Assembly (NCBI GenBank): GCA_029783825.1
Contig: JAREIK010002645.1
Coordinates: 992,001 to 1,056,000, forward strand
Origin: Sapria himalayana
Lineage: Eukaryota; Streptophyta; Magnoliopsida; Malpighiales; Rafflesiaceae
Length of the DNA stretch: 64,000 bases
Direction of reading: 5' to 3'
The notes beneath the pieces are model-generated. The model was not told the origin of the DNA. It saw nothing but the letters and a program-made list of their open reading frames with translations, and did not search any database. Of this stretch, positions 34,151 to 47,541 are shown piece after piece. Position 1 is the first letter of the stretch; the number at the start of each line of letters is the position of its first letter. The translations under genes were made by a program, and so were the position numbers.

Positions 34151-37100
34151 TATAGATTAATTAGTCAATTTGAGTTGACATAATAATTCTTACAATATGA
34201 TATTTTCATTTATAGTTATTTGAATATAATTATTATTTTGTGTTTGTTGTGCATGTGTTTTTCTTTTTGTTTGTATTGTAACCATTATATCTACATGAGT
34301 AAAAATTTTGTATTTGATTTAATATATTTTTACCTAAAAATTGAGAAAACAATAAGAACACTTATAAGATATAGAGTTGAGAGAGAGAGCATGTGGAAGG
34401 AACTAACAGTAGCATAGATCATCAATGTGTTGAAAGACAAGCTTTCCAAAATCCAATCCTTGCTGAAATTTAAGAGATTATTGGTAGTCATTATGATAAA
34501 CAGTTACTTTAGGATTCAAATGTAACATGTGCAAGAAAATAATTTTAAGTTGAAATCGAGTTTGATAGTTATAGTACAACATAAGTACTGTGATAGTATT
34601 TCAGACAATCTAATTAGCCACATTGCCAATTTCTTGTGTCTGTGCAATAATCTCTTAAAGTTTGAGAGATAAAACTCAAAACTAGTTTCAATGATTATCT
34701 AGAGATTTTATTGAGAGTTGAGATAAACTTGTGCAAATCCTTCTCACTAAGTTCTTCTAGTATTAAATGACCTATCAAGTATAATGAGAGATAAATCAAT
34801 TTTGATAGGAGAAGCATAAGATATTATATGATTCTTTGGATTGATTTGAATAGTTTTTGGGGAGATACCCACACTATGGTTCTTAATTATGATTCAAAGC
34901 TCATATATTCTATAATAGGTTGAACTACATGATGAGTTATATTATTTACGTGGCCTCGAGTGGTTCTATTATGAACAAGTTATCCCAGAAATTATTTTAT
35001 GTATTTGAAGTGCTAGCAAAAAATAACTATTGAACTCAAAATATAATACATTGTATTGCATTGTCCTATTTTTTCAATCCATTGATTCTCTTGGTGAATC
35101 ATGTCATTTTCAAGTTATTGGTTTTGTTTGGTCTTCATTATCTTTCATTCCATTATAATAGAATTGTAGAGCCTCATAAATGACTATGTACTTTCTATCG
35201 TGGCAACTCAATATGTTTCATCATGCATTCTAAGAATTTAAAAATCGTATCTTTAAATTTTTCTTGCACCGCTATAAATAATAGATCTTTTTGTTGAAGT
35301 TGTATTTCCCAAAGTATATCCCTTCTTTCTACTTCCTCTGTTATTGTTGTATGAAAGATGTGTATCTCCTTTATAAGGTATACTTTTCTATCTTTGGTTT
35401 CCAATTATATATTTTTCTAAATATAAATATTTAATCCAACATTCCTTTTTGTTCACTCATAGAATATTCACTATGAGTCTCTCTCACTTTGTGTCTTATA
35501 GCTCAAAATAAGTTGATTCTTTTTCTTTGAGAATCATTTTTTTTTCTTTTCTATCACTTTCAATCATTCTTATAATGCTCAACAATGCCTAGGGGATATC
35601 TTTTGGACATATTTCATCGGCATTATCATTCATAGAGACTCCTTTAGCTCCGCATAGTAGGATAGTCGAGAAAATGTAAATTATGTGTCTAACAAATTAA
35701 TCCTTTTGATAATCGAGAATGAATTTCTCAATTATTTTTCTCACATCAAAAATATAATCTATAGAGAGGATTTAAAGTAAAATTGCTCTATCGTATGTTG
35801 TGGTCGAGACATAGAATGTAAACTGTAAAAAATTACATAAAAAATACAATCATACTTTACCTATCTCTATGAGTTTGTCACACATCAAGAATTCATATGT
35901 ATTCTTCGAAATTATCTTTTATTATGCCTTTTTATCCATTAAATATTTTGCAATTATTTTGTAGTTGGCTCACTCTTTTAGGGATTTGCACAATTATTTT
36001 TTCTTAATAATCTTTGTAATTCATTAAAAATCACCTTATCAAAACATACTCAATATTCGTGTACACATCTTTTTTCTTCTCTATCCTTAAAATTGATATA
36101 GAATTTTTTAATGACCAATACATTTTTCCTCTCTTTGTGTGAAAAGATAAACTTATCTTCTTTTTTGAAGATTTGCTGAAAAATGGTATATATTTATTGA
36201 AACTTAATTTTCTAATAAAGTTCTTTTTGACAAGAATTGAATTTATTCATTTTCTACCTGTCTCCATATAAAAAGATAATACTAGTGCTATGACTTTCAA
36301 TGACTCCTTAGTGGAATTGGATCTCTGCTACTTAGTATTAATTGTGCTACTCATTTCTCCATCTACACATTTTTCTATCAGCTTAGAATGTGATCTCTTC
36401 TTGATGGTAACAATGTCATGACATTATAATCTCATAATTTTTGGTTAGAGTTTCAGATGAATTAGGTAGAAGAGAGATTAGGTTTGAGAAAAAAAAATTC
36501 ATCATCATATTATATACACTGCCTGCCATGCCTTTAATAAATGAAAAGTCATGGTGCTAAAAGTTGACTGTGATTTTTTGGGTAAAATCAGATTAGCAAC
36601 AAGTTTCAATCTGCTTATCCTAAAAGTGTTTAAGGTTTTGTGGTGGATCATTATCAAAATATGAGGTGCATGTAAAAAATTTTTTTTTACTCAACTAAAA
36701 ATAACAACAAACACACAATTTCTTGAGTTTCCTCCAAGGAATGCTATATTTAACATAAGTCCTAACAAACACTTTCTATTTCTTTATTTATTCAATATTT
36801 ACTAGTGATATTTTGTATAAGATTATCTAAATAGTATTCTCTATATAAAATCTCAAAAATAAATAGTTACTTCTTTTTTTGAGTAATGACATCAAAAAAT
36901 ATCATGACTTTTTGTACTTCAATATTTTTCTCTTCAAATATTATGGTCATAATTACTAATGTAACTTTTAAGATATCACTATACTCTTCATTAACCATTA
37001 CATCCATATGTATCAATGGAACTTCTAAGATAGTATTTTCATCTTCAATATCCATACTCACTAATGAAATTTTCAAAGTAGTATTTTTCTTTCTTGTACT

Positions 37101-37560
37101 CAAGTTAGTATTTCTCAGCATCATGTTAATGTATCGTAATCTTTCTTCTTCCTTATCAATTGCTTCTCCAATCTTGAATAATAACTATGTAATGAAATAT
37201 TCAAGTAATGAGTTAATTTTTGGATATGAACTAACAAGCCTTCTATTATTAGATTTTTTGATATCATTACTTTGTTTCAATTCCGCAAATCACATACTCA
37301 CGATCTCATATTCAAATGTGATTTTCAAAGAGCCTATTCTGATGAGACTTTCTTCATGTCTCTCATTTTCAAAATCTCCATAGCTATCATATTTAAAATC
37401 TTCATACCAAACCTAACATCCATGTAAAAATAAGTATTTAACATTATCACTAGGCAAGAAATAAAAGTCACCATAGGGGTAAGAATATACTATATAATTA
37501 TAAAATTTAAACCGATACATGGTCATCCATCTTTTCTTGGTCCCAAGGTGTTAGCACAGT
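34151..37560. other. AT-rich stretch with short unrecognised open frames
   Basis: Several open frames of 65-165 codons on both strands, for example 36,886-37,383 (+) and 37,124-36,867 (-), have no recognisable domain and overlap one another. The stretch lies downstream, on the minus strand, of the R1 reverse copy 37,560-38,830, where gag would be in an intact gypsy element; no gag motif was recognised. Confidence 0.4.
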
Positions 37561-38830
37561 CTCAAAGTTTTTCTCATGTAAAATTGGTGACTAAAAAAAA
37601 AGAAAAAAACTAAAGATAAAGTTGTTATGATTATAAGATAAATACAAGATATGTAATACAAATGTAAGTGAAACAAATAAAATAACATTATCAAAATTAT
37701 TAAAAATAGATCTGCCTAATATCAAGGATTGTTAAATCAATTAAAGTAGATCAACCAAAATAAATAAAAATAATCTCTAACAAATACATGAAAATTATAT
37801 TGTGACTTTGTTATAATATCTAATTTTGTGGTGAGATATATACTAAAAACTAATTGATCAAGTGTGTCTCATCTAATATTATTTTATAATTATATGAATC
37901 ATATAAGTAATAAAGTAAATCTTAAGTTTAGATATTAATCTTGTAGGGATTATACATTAAATATTAAATCAGTTAATGATAATTAATAAATAATTTAGCA
38001 GTCATGATAAATATGATTCAAGTTATAAATCCTAAATTTTAGTGATGAATTATATTTTTATTTGTAGTTGAATTCATAAATAACTTTGTTATAATTTTAC
38101 TTATACATATAATGATAGCTAAATAATTTTGGTATGATTTCTTATTCTACCAGCATACATAGTGGTTATTAACTATTGAGTCATTATCAAAGATAATATT
38201 TTCATAGTTATTTTTTCAATACTTTACCACTAGATAATATATTATCTCAAATTAAGGTTCTTCATAAGTCTTTACTGTTTAGCTGACTTGTTAATTTTTT
38301 TAATAGTTACTTTGAATTAATATTCTTATTTTCTAATCTCTAATGCCTTTCGCTATTAGAATTGATGTGATAATAATATCATTTACATTTTCAGTTTCAT
38401 TAGTATTGTACTTGCATAATTAAAATATATTTTATTTTTTGTTTTAACAATGAGAGTCATCCGATTAATGTAATTCATTGGATTATCACCATCATAAAAA
38501 TCACTCTCTTTCAAACTTGTCATATGACTTCCCTGTAATCGCCCCTCACTATGACATGCAACTTACATGCAAAATATGAAATCTTAGGTGAATGTTCTAT
38601 TTATCATTTAATATCAATTGAGAGTTAGTTTTGCTAAAACACACAACATGAAGTGATCTATAATAATATTCATATTTTTGATTTCATAAGTATTATAATC
38701 ACAATCATTAAATATATCTCAATTTTAAATTCTGACATAAGGGTTTGTCTCTTACATTACAATTGGAAGAATTTGTCACTTTCTTTTCAACATACGTGTG
38801 AGTATATTTTATAGTTTACATATTATTATG
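37560..38830 (-). repeat. R1 LTR-like repeat, reverse copy
   Basis: Resembles 8,640-9,580 in the same orientation and the plus copies of R1 in reverse complement (for example the complement of gatggtgataatccaatgaa aligns with ggtggtgatatctcttat). On the minus strand it is followed near 37,590-37,540 by ttagtcaccaattttacatgagaaaaactttgag, a position and shape reminiscent of a worn primer-binding region. Confidence 0.5.
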
Positions 38831-39840
38831 CACCACTCTAATCATGTATGATCTCATAAATATCCAAAATTCTAATGACTATTCTATTTAATTATTAAAT
38901 TATTAATAATTAAATAATATTATAATAAAATATTACATTATAATTCAAATAAAGTATGCATTATAATAAATATTTTACACCATCCAAATGTTTTTATTTT
39001 AGCCTAAATTGGCAAGAATAACATATGAGATGAATAAAAATTCACTTCGTATGAATCCGAGTGCCTAATTTTAATCTTTAATAGATTAGGTTTCAAAATT
39101 TAAATTCATCAAGATTTACTTAATTTCACTTTGATTTTGTCCTTGGGTGAGGTTGGAATGCATGCTTGCCCCCAAAGGTTTATGTTTATATATTATATTG
39201 TCCTTTTTGCTCATGTATCATCCTAAAAATAAGTTGTAGAGTCTTTTGGATCATTTTTCTTATGTCTCCAATGAATCTCTTTTAATTTTTTAAGAATTTT
39301 TCTTATATACTTGAGATTGTGATGTAAGGTTTTTTAATTGGATGTTGCGGTGTTGAATAAAAATCATGGTTTCAATATTTTAGTTATGCAATATAAAGAT
39401 GTGATGTTTGGTATGAGTAGCGACGTTAGTCTCTTTTCTTTACTTGATGACCGTGATTTAATTTCCATAATCATGGCTTCAATATTTCTGGTGATACTCA
39501 CTATAACATAAAGTTGTAAAATTGAAATGTGGTTGTTGCTTATATATTTAGTCTTTATAATATAAAATTGTACTAAAATATTATCACAATTTGTGTATTT
39601 AGTCTTTATAACACAAAGTCATGATGTTATAACATAGCCTCAAATTTAGTTTTTCTCTTGATCTAAGAATCATGGTGCTTATATTGATCATGACTCAAAT
39701 TTGACTCTCTATACTTATTGGAATTACTTTTTGCAACTTAAAGGTGAAAATGAGCAAAAATTATTGGAATTACTTTTTTAAACTTAAATCCTCACTTGGT
39801 TTTTAATTTATAATTTTCAATTAAGTCAAGTACCTCTCAA
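38831..39840. other. AT-rich stretch, no gene seen
   Basis: No coding signal. The part from about 39,350 shares short phrases (atcatggtttcaatattt, tataacataaagttgt) with 31,900-32,400 and 50,390-50,700. Confidence 0.45.
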
Positions 39841-41160
39841 AATATTTCATATAAAATTATTTTTAATATCAGGCTAAAGTATGTTTTAGGATTGATATAT
39901 AATATTTGTGTGTGGTAAATATATGATTTTATAAAGTATAAGTTTATGTTAATGTTATAATTTGAATATTGGTAAATATTGATGTTAATTAGAACTAACA
40001 CTTATGATTTTTACTGTAACAAATATTTATATGTGTCTGTAATGATAAATAGTAATATGTGAGTAACATGATACAATTACTTGTTATTATAATAAAGAAA
40101 TAATAACATTTTTAATCTTAATAGTGAGATAAATTCATGTGTGACTCAAAATTGAGTTAAGTTTCTTTTTGTATGTTACTTATTGAGTCGAAAGCATAAA
40201 CATACTTACAATCAATTAATTATGTATATTATAAAAAAATTAATCTAAAGTGAAGTGAGGATTATGTAGTTATAATTTATTGGCTGTGTGAGAATAATAA
40301 ATATATTACAATCAATTAGTTATAATTTAATCTAAAATTATATCTTTGTGTGAGAATAATATATTGGCTGTGATAGACAGTGACATGTAAATCATGAAAA
40401 ACATATAAGAGGAGGTACTTCATATGATAGTGATAACTTTCAGAGTTAATTCCTCTTGTATGATTTTTATAGTTATAATTTATGATAAATTATATATTAA
40501 TTATTATGAGTATGATATTTATGAAGATGTAACACAAATATATTTATTATCATATTATCTCGCATTTTTAATATATTAGAGGTAATAGAATAAAATTATA
40601 TATTCGAAGCAATCAACATATATAGTTGAAGCGTTGTTTGAAAGGAGTTGATATGTGAAGTACACATGAACAGAACAATAGGTGGTTTTGGTGATGAAAT
40701 ACTGAGGGTATAATTACAAGCGTATCATTCTTGGTAGTGATAATTTAATCATCTCAATCATATTATATATCAAGTGGGTATTAAAGTATTTTCACACTAA
40801 TTTATAGTATGTCTGACAATCGAATATAGTTTGACCAATTTAAAAAAATATCATAACACAAGAAAATGAGTCGATCATTAATTATAAGTATTCTTTTGAA
40901 AACTCAACTTGATCAGTACTTAGTATACTATTGATTAATTGAATTGTCAACATAGTTTCTATTGGTTTAATATTTAGATTAATATTCATTTTATTATTTA
41001 TGTGACTCGTATACTTGTTGAATTATGTTAGACAAGAGATATTAACCCAATGATATTTTTGAACTATGTCATTTAACAGGTTTTGACATCCTTACAAATA
41101 CAAATTCGCAACATCTTTATAGAAGATTGCTGGTCTTCTACAAATTTTTTTTTGACATCT
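39840..41160 (+). repeat. R1 LTR-like repeat, copy b
   Basis: The least interrupted plus-orientation copy; used here to define the insertion in copy a. Ends near ttaatatttagattaatattcattttattatttatgtgact...gttagacaagagatatt (40,965-41,045), a block shared with copies a, c and e. Confidence 0.6.
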
Positions 41161-42100
41161 ATTAATCAAGAAATTTTATACTTTAATTAAACTAGTAAGT
41201 TCAAAAGCTAAAATCCATTATGATGTTCAACATAATATAAAAAATTTTGTGTGTGAAATAAAAATATTTTATCATATTTTATAAATAATGAATTCGTGAT
41301 ATTGAAATCTTGAAAGGTTTTTATAATATTACTAACATCTTTGTTGATTATATACTCATATATCTTACATTATAATTAGATGTAATTGTAGCATGAGTAT
41401 TATGTTTTTACAATATATACTTAACTATATTACTTAACAGCTTGTGTGGACTCATGGGATAATGTGAATTATCTAAAAAATATTTTTAAATATAGTAGTA
41501 TCTCTTCGAGTCATGTGACCCCATTTGTATTTGAAAATAATTTATTATTTATATAATTAACTAAAGGAAAACAATGAGTTAGAGCATAAAGTAGGTGTTA
41601 CCTTTATTACAAAAAAAAAAAATAAGTGATATATTTCAAAATATTTAGATAATGATTATTGATCTCACCAATAGAAAGATTATAAGACTTAATGCTAATC
41701 TTTAGAGTTGAAAGGTGTTCTCAAATTTCTCATCTTTAGGGTAGATCCTAAAATTTTTATTATAATAATATATGGTCTATAATTTGTGAACTTAATTTAT
41801 GTGATATGATATTAATTATATATTAATAAATATGTTTGATTTATATTATGTTATGAATATTAATAGATAAGTGATTAAATAGAATTATAATTTAAATTTT
41901 AATTATTAGTAGATTTATGTGAGATAATCATAGTAAACGGTGATAATAAATTATAAGGTTCACTCATGCATATGATATAAATGAAGTAATAGACTTTTGA
42001 CTATGATGTGCTAGATAAATTTATATGTTAAAACTTAAAATTTGGGTATGTTTATCATTAAGAGTTTGAAGATTGTGAAATAGAAAGTAAAAATTTTTTT
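41161..42100. other. AT-rich stretch, no gene seen
   Basis: No open frame or family motif on either strand. Confidence 0.5.
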
Positions 42101-42949
42101 TATTTGTCAATCTGTGGTACACATCATAAAAGAATTAAATTTTGATTGAAATGAATATTATATAGAATATTTTTCTAAGGGTTTCATCTTTAATATAATA
42201 GGCACTTCTTTATGAGGAGGATATTGATATGTAATCCTCAGGACAACCACAAGTATATTGTGACTTATTTGTTAGTAATAGTTTTTGTGAGTTATTTTTA
42301 CTTGTATGTTTTCAACTAGTAAAATTAGAGGGATTCATATATTAATTGTGTGAGTATGATATTTATAAAGCTATAAGTGTACATATTTATGAATCATGTT
42401 AGTTTTTGGTATTTTTGATGCACGAGGCCGAAGAATAAAAACATAAATACAAAGAAATCATTAAGGGTAGTTGATGAGTTGCCTAAAAGTTATGCGATTT
42501 TGAATGACTCTCGAGCAGAGATCATCTGTTCTATTGGTAGTGACTTATCAAGGAGACAACTATAACGATATCATTATTATGATGAGTTTAATAATGATAA
42601 TCACTTTGTATGTCATTAAAAATTTAAGATAATAATTCTTTGTACAACTCTTTAACCTTTATTTTATATCTAAAATTAATATAATTTGAGCCAATGTAAA
42701 CATATATCATATAAATTAAATGATAAATGCATAAATGTAAGATCGATTATTATTGAATAACGAAACTATCGATGTGATTCCTATGTGATTAATTTTTATG
42801 AATAAAATTTTTTTTACTGCGTATATAGCTTGTGTACTTATGAATCTCAATTGTTGAGATATTCTTATCAATGAGTTTTTGGGATATTGACAAATCAACA
42901 TGATTAGGTAGTGTAATAAATTCACAATAGTTGTTATCAAGAAAGGATT
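42100..42949 (+). repeat. R1 LTR-like repeat, copy c (3' end cut by a hAT MITE)
   Basis: Aligns over most of its length with 52,160-53,000: ggaggatattgatatgtaatcctcaggac / ggaaaatagtgatagacaatcctcagac, then ttgatgagttgcctaaaagttatgcgattttgaatgactctc / ttactaaaattgtctaaaaggtatatgattatgaatgaccctc. The MITE 42,958-43,781 inserted directly after it. Confidence 0.65.
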
Positions 42950-43789
42950 ATCATGACTAGGAGTGCTAATGATGTGAGTAGAACTTAAGTTTAGCTAAGC
43001 TCGACTCGAACTAGAAAAACTTGAATCCGAGCCCGACTCAAGCTCAAAAGCTCGCGAGCTTGAAAAATGAAGCTTGAATCGAACTTGAAAAATGCAAAAA
43101 TCAATCTCGGCACGAGTTTGAACTCGAGATAGGCTCGAACTCGACTTGAGCTCGAACTCAAGTTAGGTTCGAAGCTCGAACTTGAGCTCGAGCTTGAACT
43201 TGAATTCAAGCTCAAACTTGAAATTGAACTTGACTCAAGTTTGAATTTGAATTGAACATGACTCGATATTGCATCATGTCATTTTCAATATCGGGTCTCC
43301 AAGTTGTTAATTTATTATCATATAAAACAAGGAATATAAATAATGAAAACAAACTACAGTGAGTCCAAAAACACAAAAATCAGAATTAAAGGTCACTACA
43401 ACATCATGAAACTTTAGTTTTAATTAATCTACCATATTCTCTAAAATAATTTTTTTAGAAAATTAATTATTTTTAAAATAAATATATTTATAACTAAATA
43501 AATAATAAAAATTTATGATTTTTTAAAAATACAAAATAGAGATAAATTTATATGTCATCCCCCCTTAAGTAAATATATCAAATTTAAAAAGAAAAATTTT
43601 TAAATTTTATATATCTAATATTTTTAAGTTTCTCATAAACTTTTCGAGTCGAGTTATGTGTTGCTCGACTCGACTCGTTAATATTTCGAGTTGAGCTCGA
43701 GCTCAAGTCGAGCTTTGACCTAGTTTTGACCGAGTCGAGTTCAAGTAGCTCGCGAGTTGTTTCGTCACATTAGTACCCCTAATCATGAC
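42950..43789. mobile_element. hAT-type MITE with 8-bp target duplication ATCATGAC
   Basis: The element proper is 42,958-43,781 (824 bp). Left end TAGGAGTGCTAATG, complement of right end TAGGGGTACTAATG (12 of 14 matching). Exact ATCATGAC copies lie at 42,950-42,957 and 43,782-43,789. Subterminal zones are dense in cgactcgagctcgaac-like palindromic words on both sides, with an AT-rich centre. The Ser-rich open frame over the left zone is a by-product of that repeat. No transposase. Confidence 0.9.
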
Positions 43790-46000
43790 TACTTTATATG
43801 TTTGTGCTAATATAAATAATATTGTGATATTAAAAATATTAAGACTTCATCTTGGCCATCTATACTTTAATTTTGCTTTCTAAAATTTATCTTTTGTACC
43901 TAATTTATAGATGATTTCAATATTTATATCAAAACCTGTCAAAAACCTAATTTTTTAAAATATTTGACTTTTAAGCATAATTTTGATATAAACACATCGT
44001 GAAAAAAATCAAAAATAATCATAAAAATTTAGTATTTTAAGTGTCGAACAATGCCTATAAGATAATTTATGAGATGAATAAAGAATACATATTTATTATA
44101 TTTTATTTAAAACATTTTTATTATCATGAAGATCTTCATATCTTTATCAATGTGAGTAACCATAGCAAATCCTTTGGATAATAATTTAATTTTATTGCTA
44201 TTCTTAAATTTTCTTTTGGCCAAGTATCACTAGAGATAAGTATAATTATAATACAAATGAAATTCGCATATGTCTGAACTTGTGATAAGAATTATCATTG
44301 AAATGAGATATTAAGTCTAGAAATTTGTGCATCTTGGAGAATGTGCATTAGACCGACTCATCAATCACCATAATAATGCTACATGGATTATTATGTGAGC
44401 ATCAAATGTAAATTTGATAGTAATAATGATGTAAAATATCTTTGAACTAGAATCATCATGGTTTTCTATATGGCATGTTATTTTCTTAAACACGGTCAAC
44501 CATTATTCTTGATAAGTTAAATTAATAGATATCACTCATTATAGAAATTATAGAATTTGTAGATTTCACTAATGCACCAACTATTAGATATATTAGATTG
44601 AGCTCCACAGACTATTAGGTATCACTCATTGTTTGTAATATAATAATGATGTAAAATAATGTTTGGTCACACTCATACACCATATCTATTTATGTGACAA
44701 TTCTTGTTGTGTGTGTGTGTATATATATATATACACACAATATATGTATACAATATTCATATCTATATATGTTTTTTATTTATGCACATACACACACACA
44801 TAACAACATACATAGATATTGATAGTGGAGGATCAATCTACACTTTTTGTGAAATTAAACTATACAGGAATGAGGCCAGATGCATTTAAGCCATCACTAA
44901 TGTACTGGATCTTATAAGAACTTAAAAGTTAAATGTAATTGGTTGTGATCACTATTGAGATGATTGATTATTGTGAAAGTTTGTCTTATGCATCTACTAT
45001 GAGGTTGGTAAGAGATGATAGAGGGGAGGGTGAAAAAATTTTTTTTTTTTAAACTATATAAGAATCAAGTTATTATACTCCAACATCCAAAATCATTCAA
45101 TATATAAAATTCGTAACCCATAATGAAAATTTTCAGTTGACGTTGATCAATTGAGGAGGAAAAGTGCAAATATTGCATGTTAATGCTTCATCCTATTTCA
45201 ATTTTATGTATTTTTTCTAAAGTTTTGATGAATTATAATTTTTCAAAATATGAAATAAATTAATTGAAGTTTTATAATGCAATGGATAATTAGTCAATAA
45301 TTGACAATATCCAGTGTTGCCCATCACTATTTATCATGAAATATATCCACTCTTTGATGGCCCACCTAAAATATGATTTATAATTTTTGAGAAAGTGATG
45401 AATGTAGTTAATTAGAATAGTCGATGAGGTCCACCTGTCTTATAATATTATCATAAGTGTTTGTAAAATTTTATCTAGAATATTATCATGAAAAAGAAAA
45501 GATGTAACTTTTCTATATACATTAAAAAAAGAATAAAAATAAAAAATAAAAAAAAATAAAGTTTGTTGTAACTTTTCTCCTCAAGGTGTGCCATCATGCA
45601 ATTTCCAATCGTTTGTTAAACTTACATATCTTCATAAGAAACAAACATGGGGATTTCATTGTTACTATTTTCCCCCTAGTTAAATATTGAACTCTAGCTT
45701 ACTATTACACACGACCAATTTTACATAAGACTATAAATTAAATTTTCAAATTATTGTGAAGTTTATTTAAGTTATGAGTGCAAATAATTTTGGTTGGGCT
45801 TCAAACCCTTCAATGTCATCATTCATACTTATAGTCTCGAGCATATGAACAGATAGTTTTATTTTATGTCTGGGTTGTAGCCAATCATATGAATTTTGGT
45901 TGAAAGTTGTAAAAATATTCCACATCAAAAAATTTCTGAGCTATTTTGGTGTTTATTATGGTTTTATTCTTCCTTCCAACCCTAACTCATATTATTTCTT
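43790..46000. other. AT-rich stretch with a CA/TG microsatellite, no gene seen
   Basis: (TG)n(TA)n(CA)n tract at 44,707-44,740 and (AC)n near 44,786-44,800. No recognised domain on either strand. Confidence 0.55.
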
Positions 46001-46015
46001 GACTCATATCTAGCA

Positions 46016-46250
46016 TGATAGTTGATCTAGCAAGTATCATGAGGAAGCATATCTAGCATTGTTAGGGATATAACTCGTGTCCTTAGGGTTAGAGTATTTA
46101 TCTGCTTTTATCAATCAGACTATCATGCAGATAGTAATGGTTGATTTTATCAACCAGTGATAGGTGATCTAGTAAGTACCATGAGGAAGCATATCTAACA
46201 TTCATTGGGATCAAACTCGTGCTCTAAGGGTTAGATTAGTCATATGCTTA
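46016..46250 (+). repeat. Two tandem tRNA-like repeats, about 140 bp apart
   Basis: Units at about 46,020-46,110 and 46,156-46,250 share gttgatctagcaagtatcatgaggaagcatatctagcatt / ggtgatctagtaagtaccatgaggaagcatatctaacatt and end in gggat.aaactcgtg, which is B-box-like, while tgatctag.aagta is A-box-like. Consistent with a worn tRNA-derived SINE duplicated in tandem. Too divergent to fold as a tRNA gene. Confidence 0.4.
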
Positions 46251-46359
46251 TTCATGTTGTGATATTTATACATGACTTGCACATGAAAACCTAAATCTAA
46301 AAGTAAATCTAAAGCATAGTGTCTTTGACAAATGGGTATGCCTTGCTTAGAACGAGAGG

Positions 46360-46600
46360 TAATAATAGGGACATGCGTGGCTGACATGAGCCATTTTTAA
46401 GGTCTACTCAGGCCATCATGCCATGGTCAACATGTCATAGTGTTTAGCATGGGCCTTGTCTTGTCAGCATGATTCTATAGAAGGGCAGCCATGCCAAAGT
46501 TGGCATGGCTCGAAGCTATGCTAGCCTGGGTTCATTTTAGGCTAGTCTTGGTTCTTTCCAGGCTAGCTTGGATGGCTAGATTGGCCAATTTTGAGTCATA
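46360..46600. mobile_element. Relic of a MITE related to 417-765
   Basis: GC-richer block rich in gctagcctgg, ggctagtcttgg and catggc words, corresponding in reverse orientation to 541-720. Starts near gagaggtaataatagg, a worn terminal motif. No target duplication visible. Confidence 0.5.
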
Positions 46601-46794
46601 GTCATTATATCTTTTATTTTTGTCTGTTTCTTATTTATTTTGTTATACAATTATAATCATTGTGGATTTTATCTGGTCGTGCATATTTTTTCTTTTTCTT
46701 TATTGTTTTATTTTATTTGTAATATGTTATCAGCGCCTTGAAGAGCCACCCGTTGATGTCCCGTCCCACAAACTTCATGCTCTAGGTGTCAGAC

Positions 46795-46975
46795 CTTGGG
46801 CATGAGAGGTAGTTTATGGGGATGAGTTCGCATCAAGCCAGACAACTCAAATGGGCTGGGAGGCCGGGGCACAGCCTGGTGCTGGTCTGGTTCAGCTGTT
46901 CCTGGCCTGGCCCAGCTCAGCACGGTCCAGAACCGTGCCTTGTTCCGGGCTGGCCTGCCTAGCTTGTGTTTAGCA
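46795..46975. mobile_element. GC-rich MITE relic
   Basis: Block rich in ggctgggaggccggggcacagcc and cggtccagaaccgtgcc, similar in composition and words to the TAGAGGTGTCAA family but without recognisable ends. Open frames on both strands over it are compositional. Confidence 0.45.
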
Positions 46976-47127
46976 TTGATCTTATCTTCAACAATCAACT
47001 TATACTCTTAAGTATACTAGGTAATGGAGGGTGGTTGGCCCGACCTAACCTTGCCCTGCTAAATTGGGCAACCCAATAAAATTTTAAAATGATCATTTTT
47101 GTGATATTGTCGGGTATTCCTGGGTTG

Positions 47128-47541
47128 GGTATGCCTAGAGGTGTCAAATGGGCCGGGCCGGGCCAGGCACGGCACGGTTACTATACCGTGACGTGCCTGG
47201 CCCGGCACGGTTTAAAATAGCCGGGCCCAGCACGGCCCACAGGCACGGCGGGCCGTGCCGTGTCTTGCCTGGCACACTCGGGCTTGTATGTCCGTATGGT
47301 TCGGGATTCGGGGGAACCGTGGGTCGGGTCGAATCAGACCCAACCCACGGTCTTTTTTTGCGGGAGGGGCCATCGTGGGGTCGGGCTCACGGGACACCCG
47401 GCACGGGACAAACCCGTGCTGGTGTGCCCTGCCGTGGGCCTAACCGTGCCGGGTCAGGCACGGCACGGCTCGTGCCTGACCCGGGCATGGAATTTTTCCA
47501 TGCCGGGCCGGCCCGGCCCGGTTGACACCTCTAGGTATGCC
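47128..47541. mobile_element. hAT-type MITE with 8-bp target duplication GGTATGCC
   Basis: The element proper is 47,136-47,533 (398 bp). Ends TAGAGGTGTCAAATGGGCC and GGCCCGGTTGACACCTCTA; exact GGTATGCC copies at 47,128-47,135 and 47,534-47,541. Interior GC-rich and strongly self-complementary (gccgggccgggccaggcacggcacgg against the complement near 47,455-47,520), able to form a long fold-back. Open frames inside are compositional. Confidence 0.93.

Noticed and set aside
36886..37383. 165-codon plus-strand open frame as a gene
   Set aside because: No domain, Ser/Ile/Leu-rich from AT-rich DNA, and it overlaps an equally plausible minus-strand frame in a retroelement-derived region.
42991..43215. 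Serine-rich protein
   Set aside because: Product of the tcgagctcgaac repeats in the left arm of the 42,958-43,781 MITE.
46620..46805. Short hydrophobic open frame ending in a GC-rich tail
   Set aside because: Spans the border between T-rich DNA and a MITE relic; no family resemblance.
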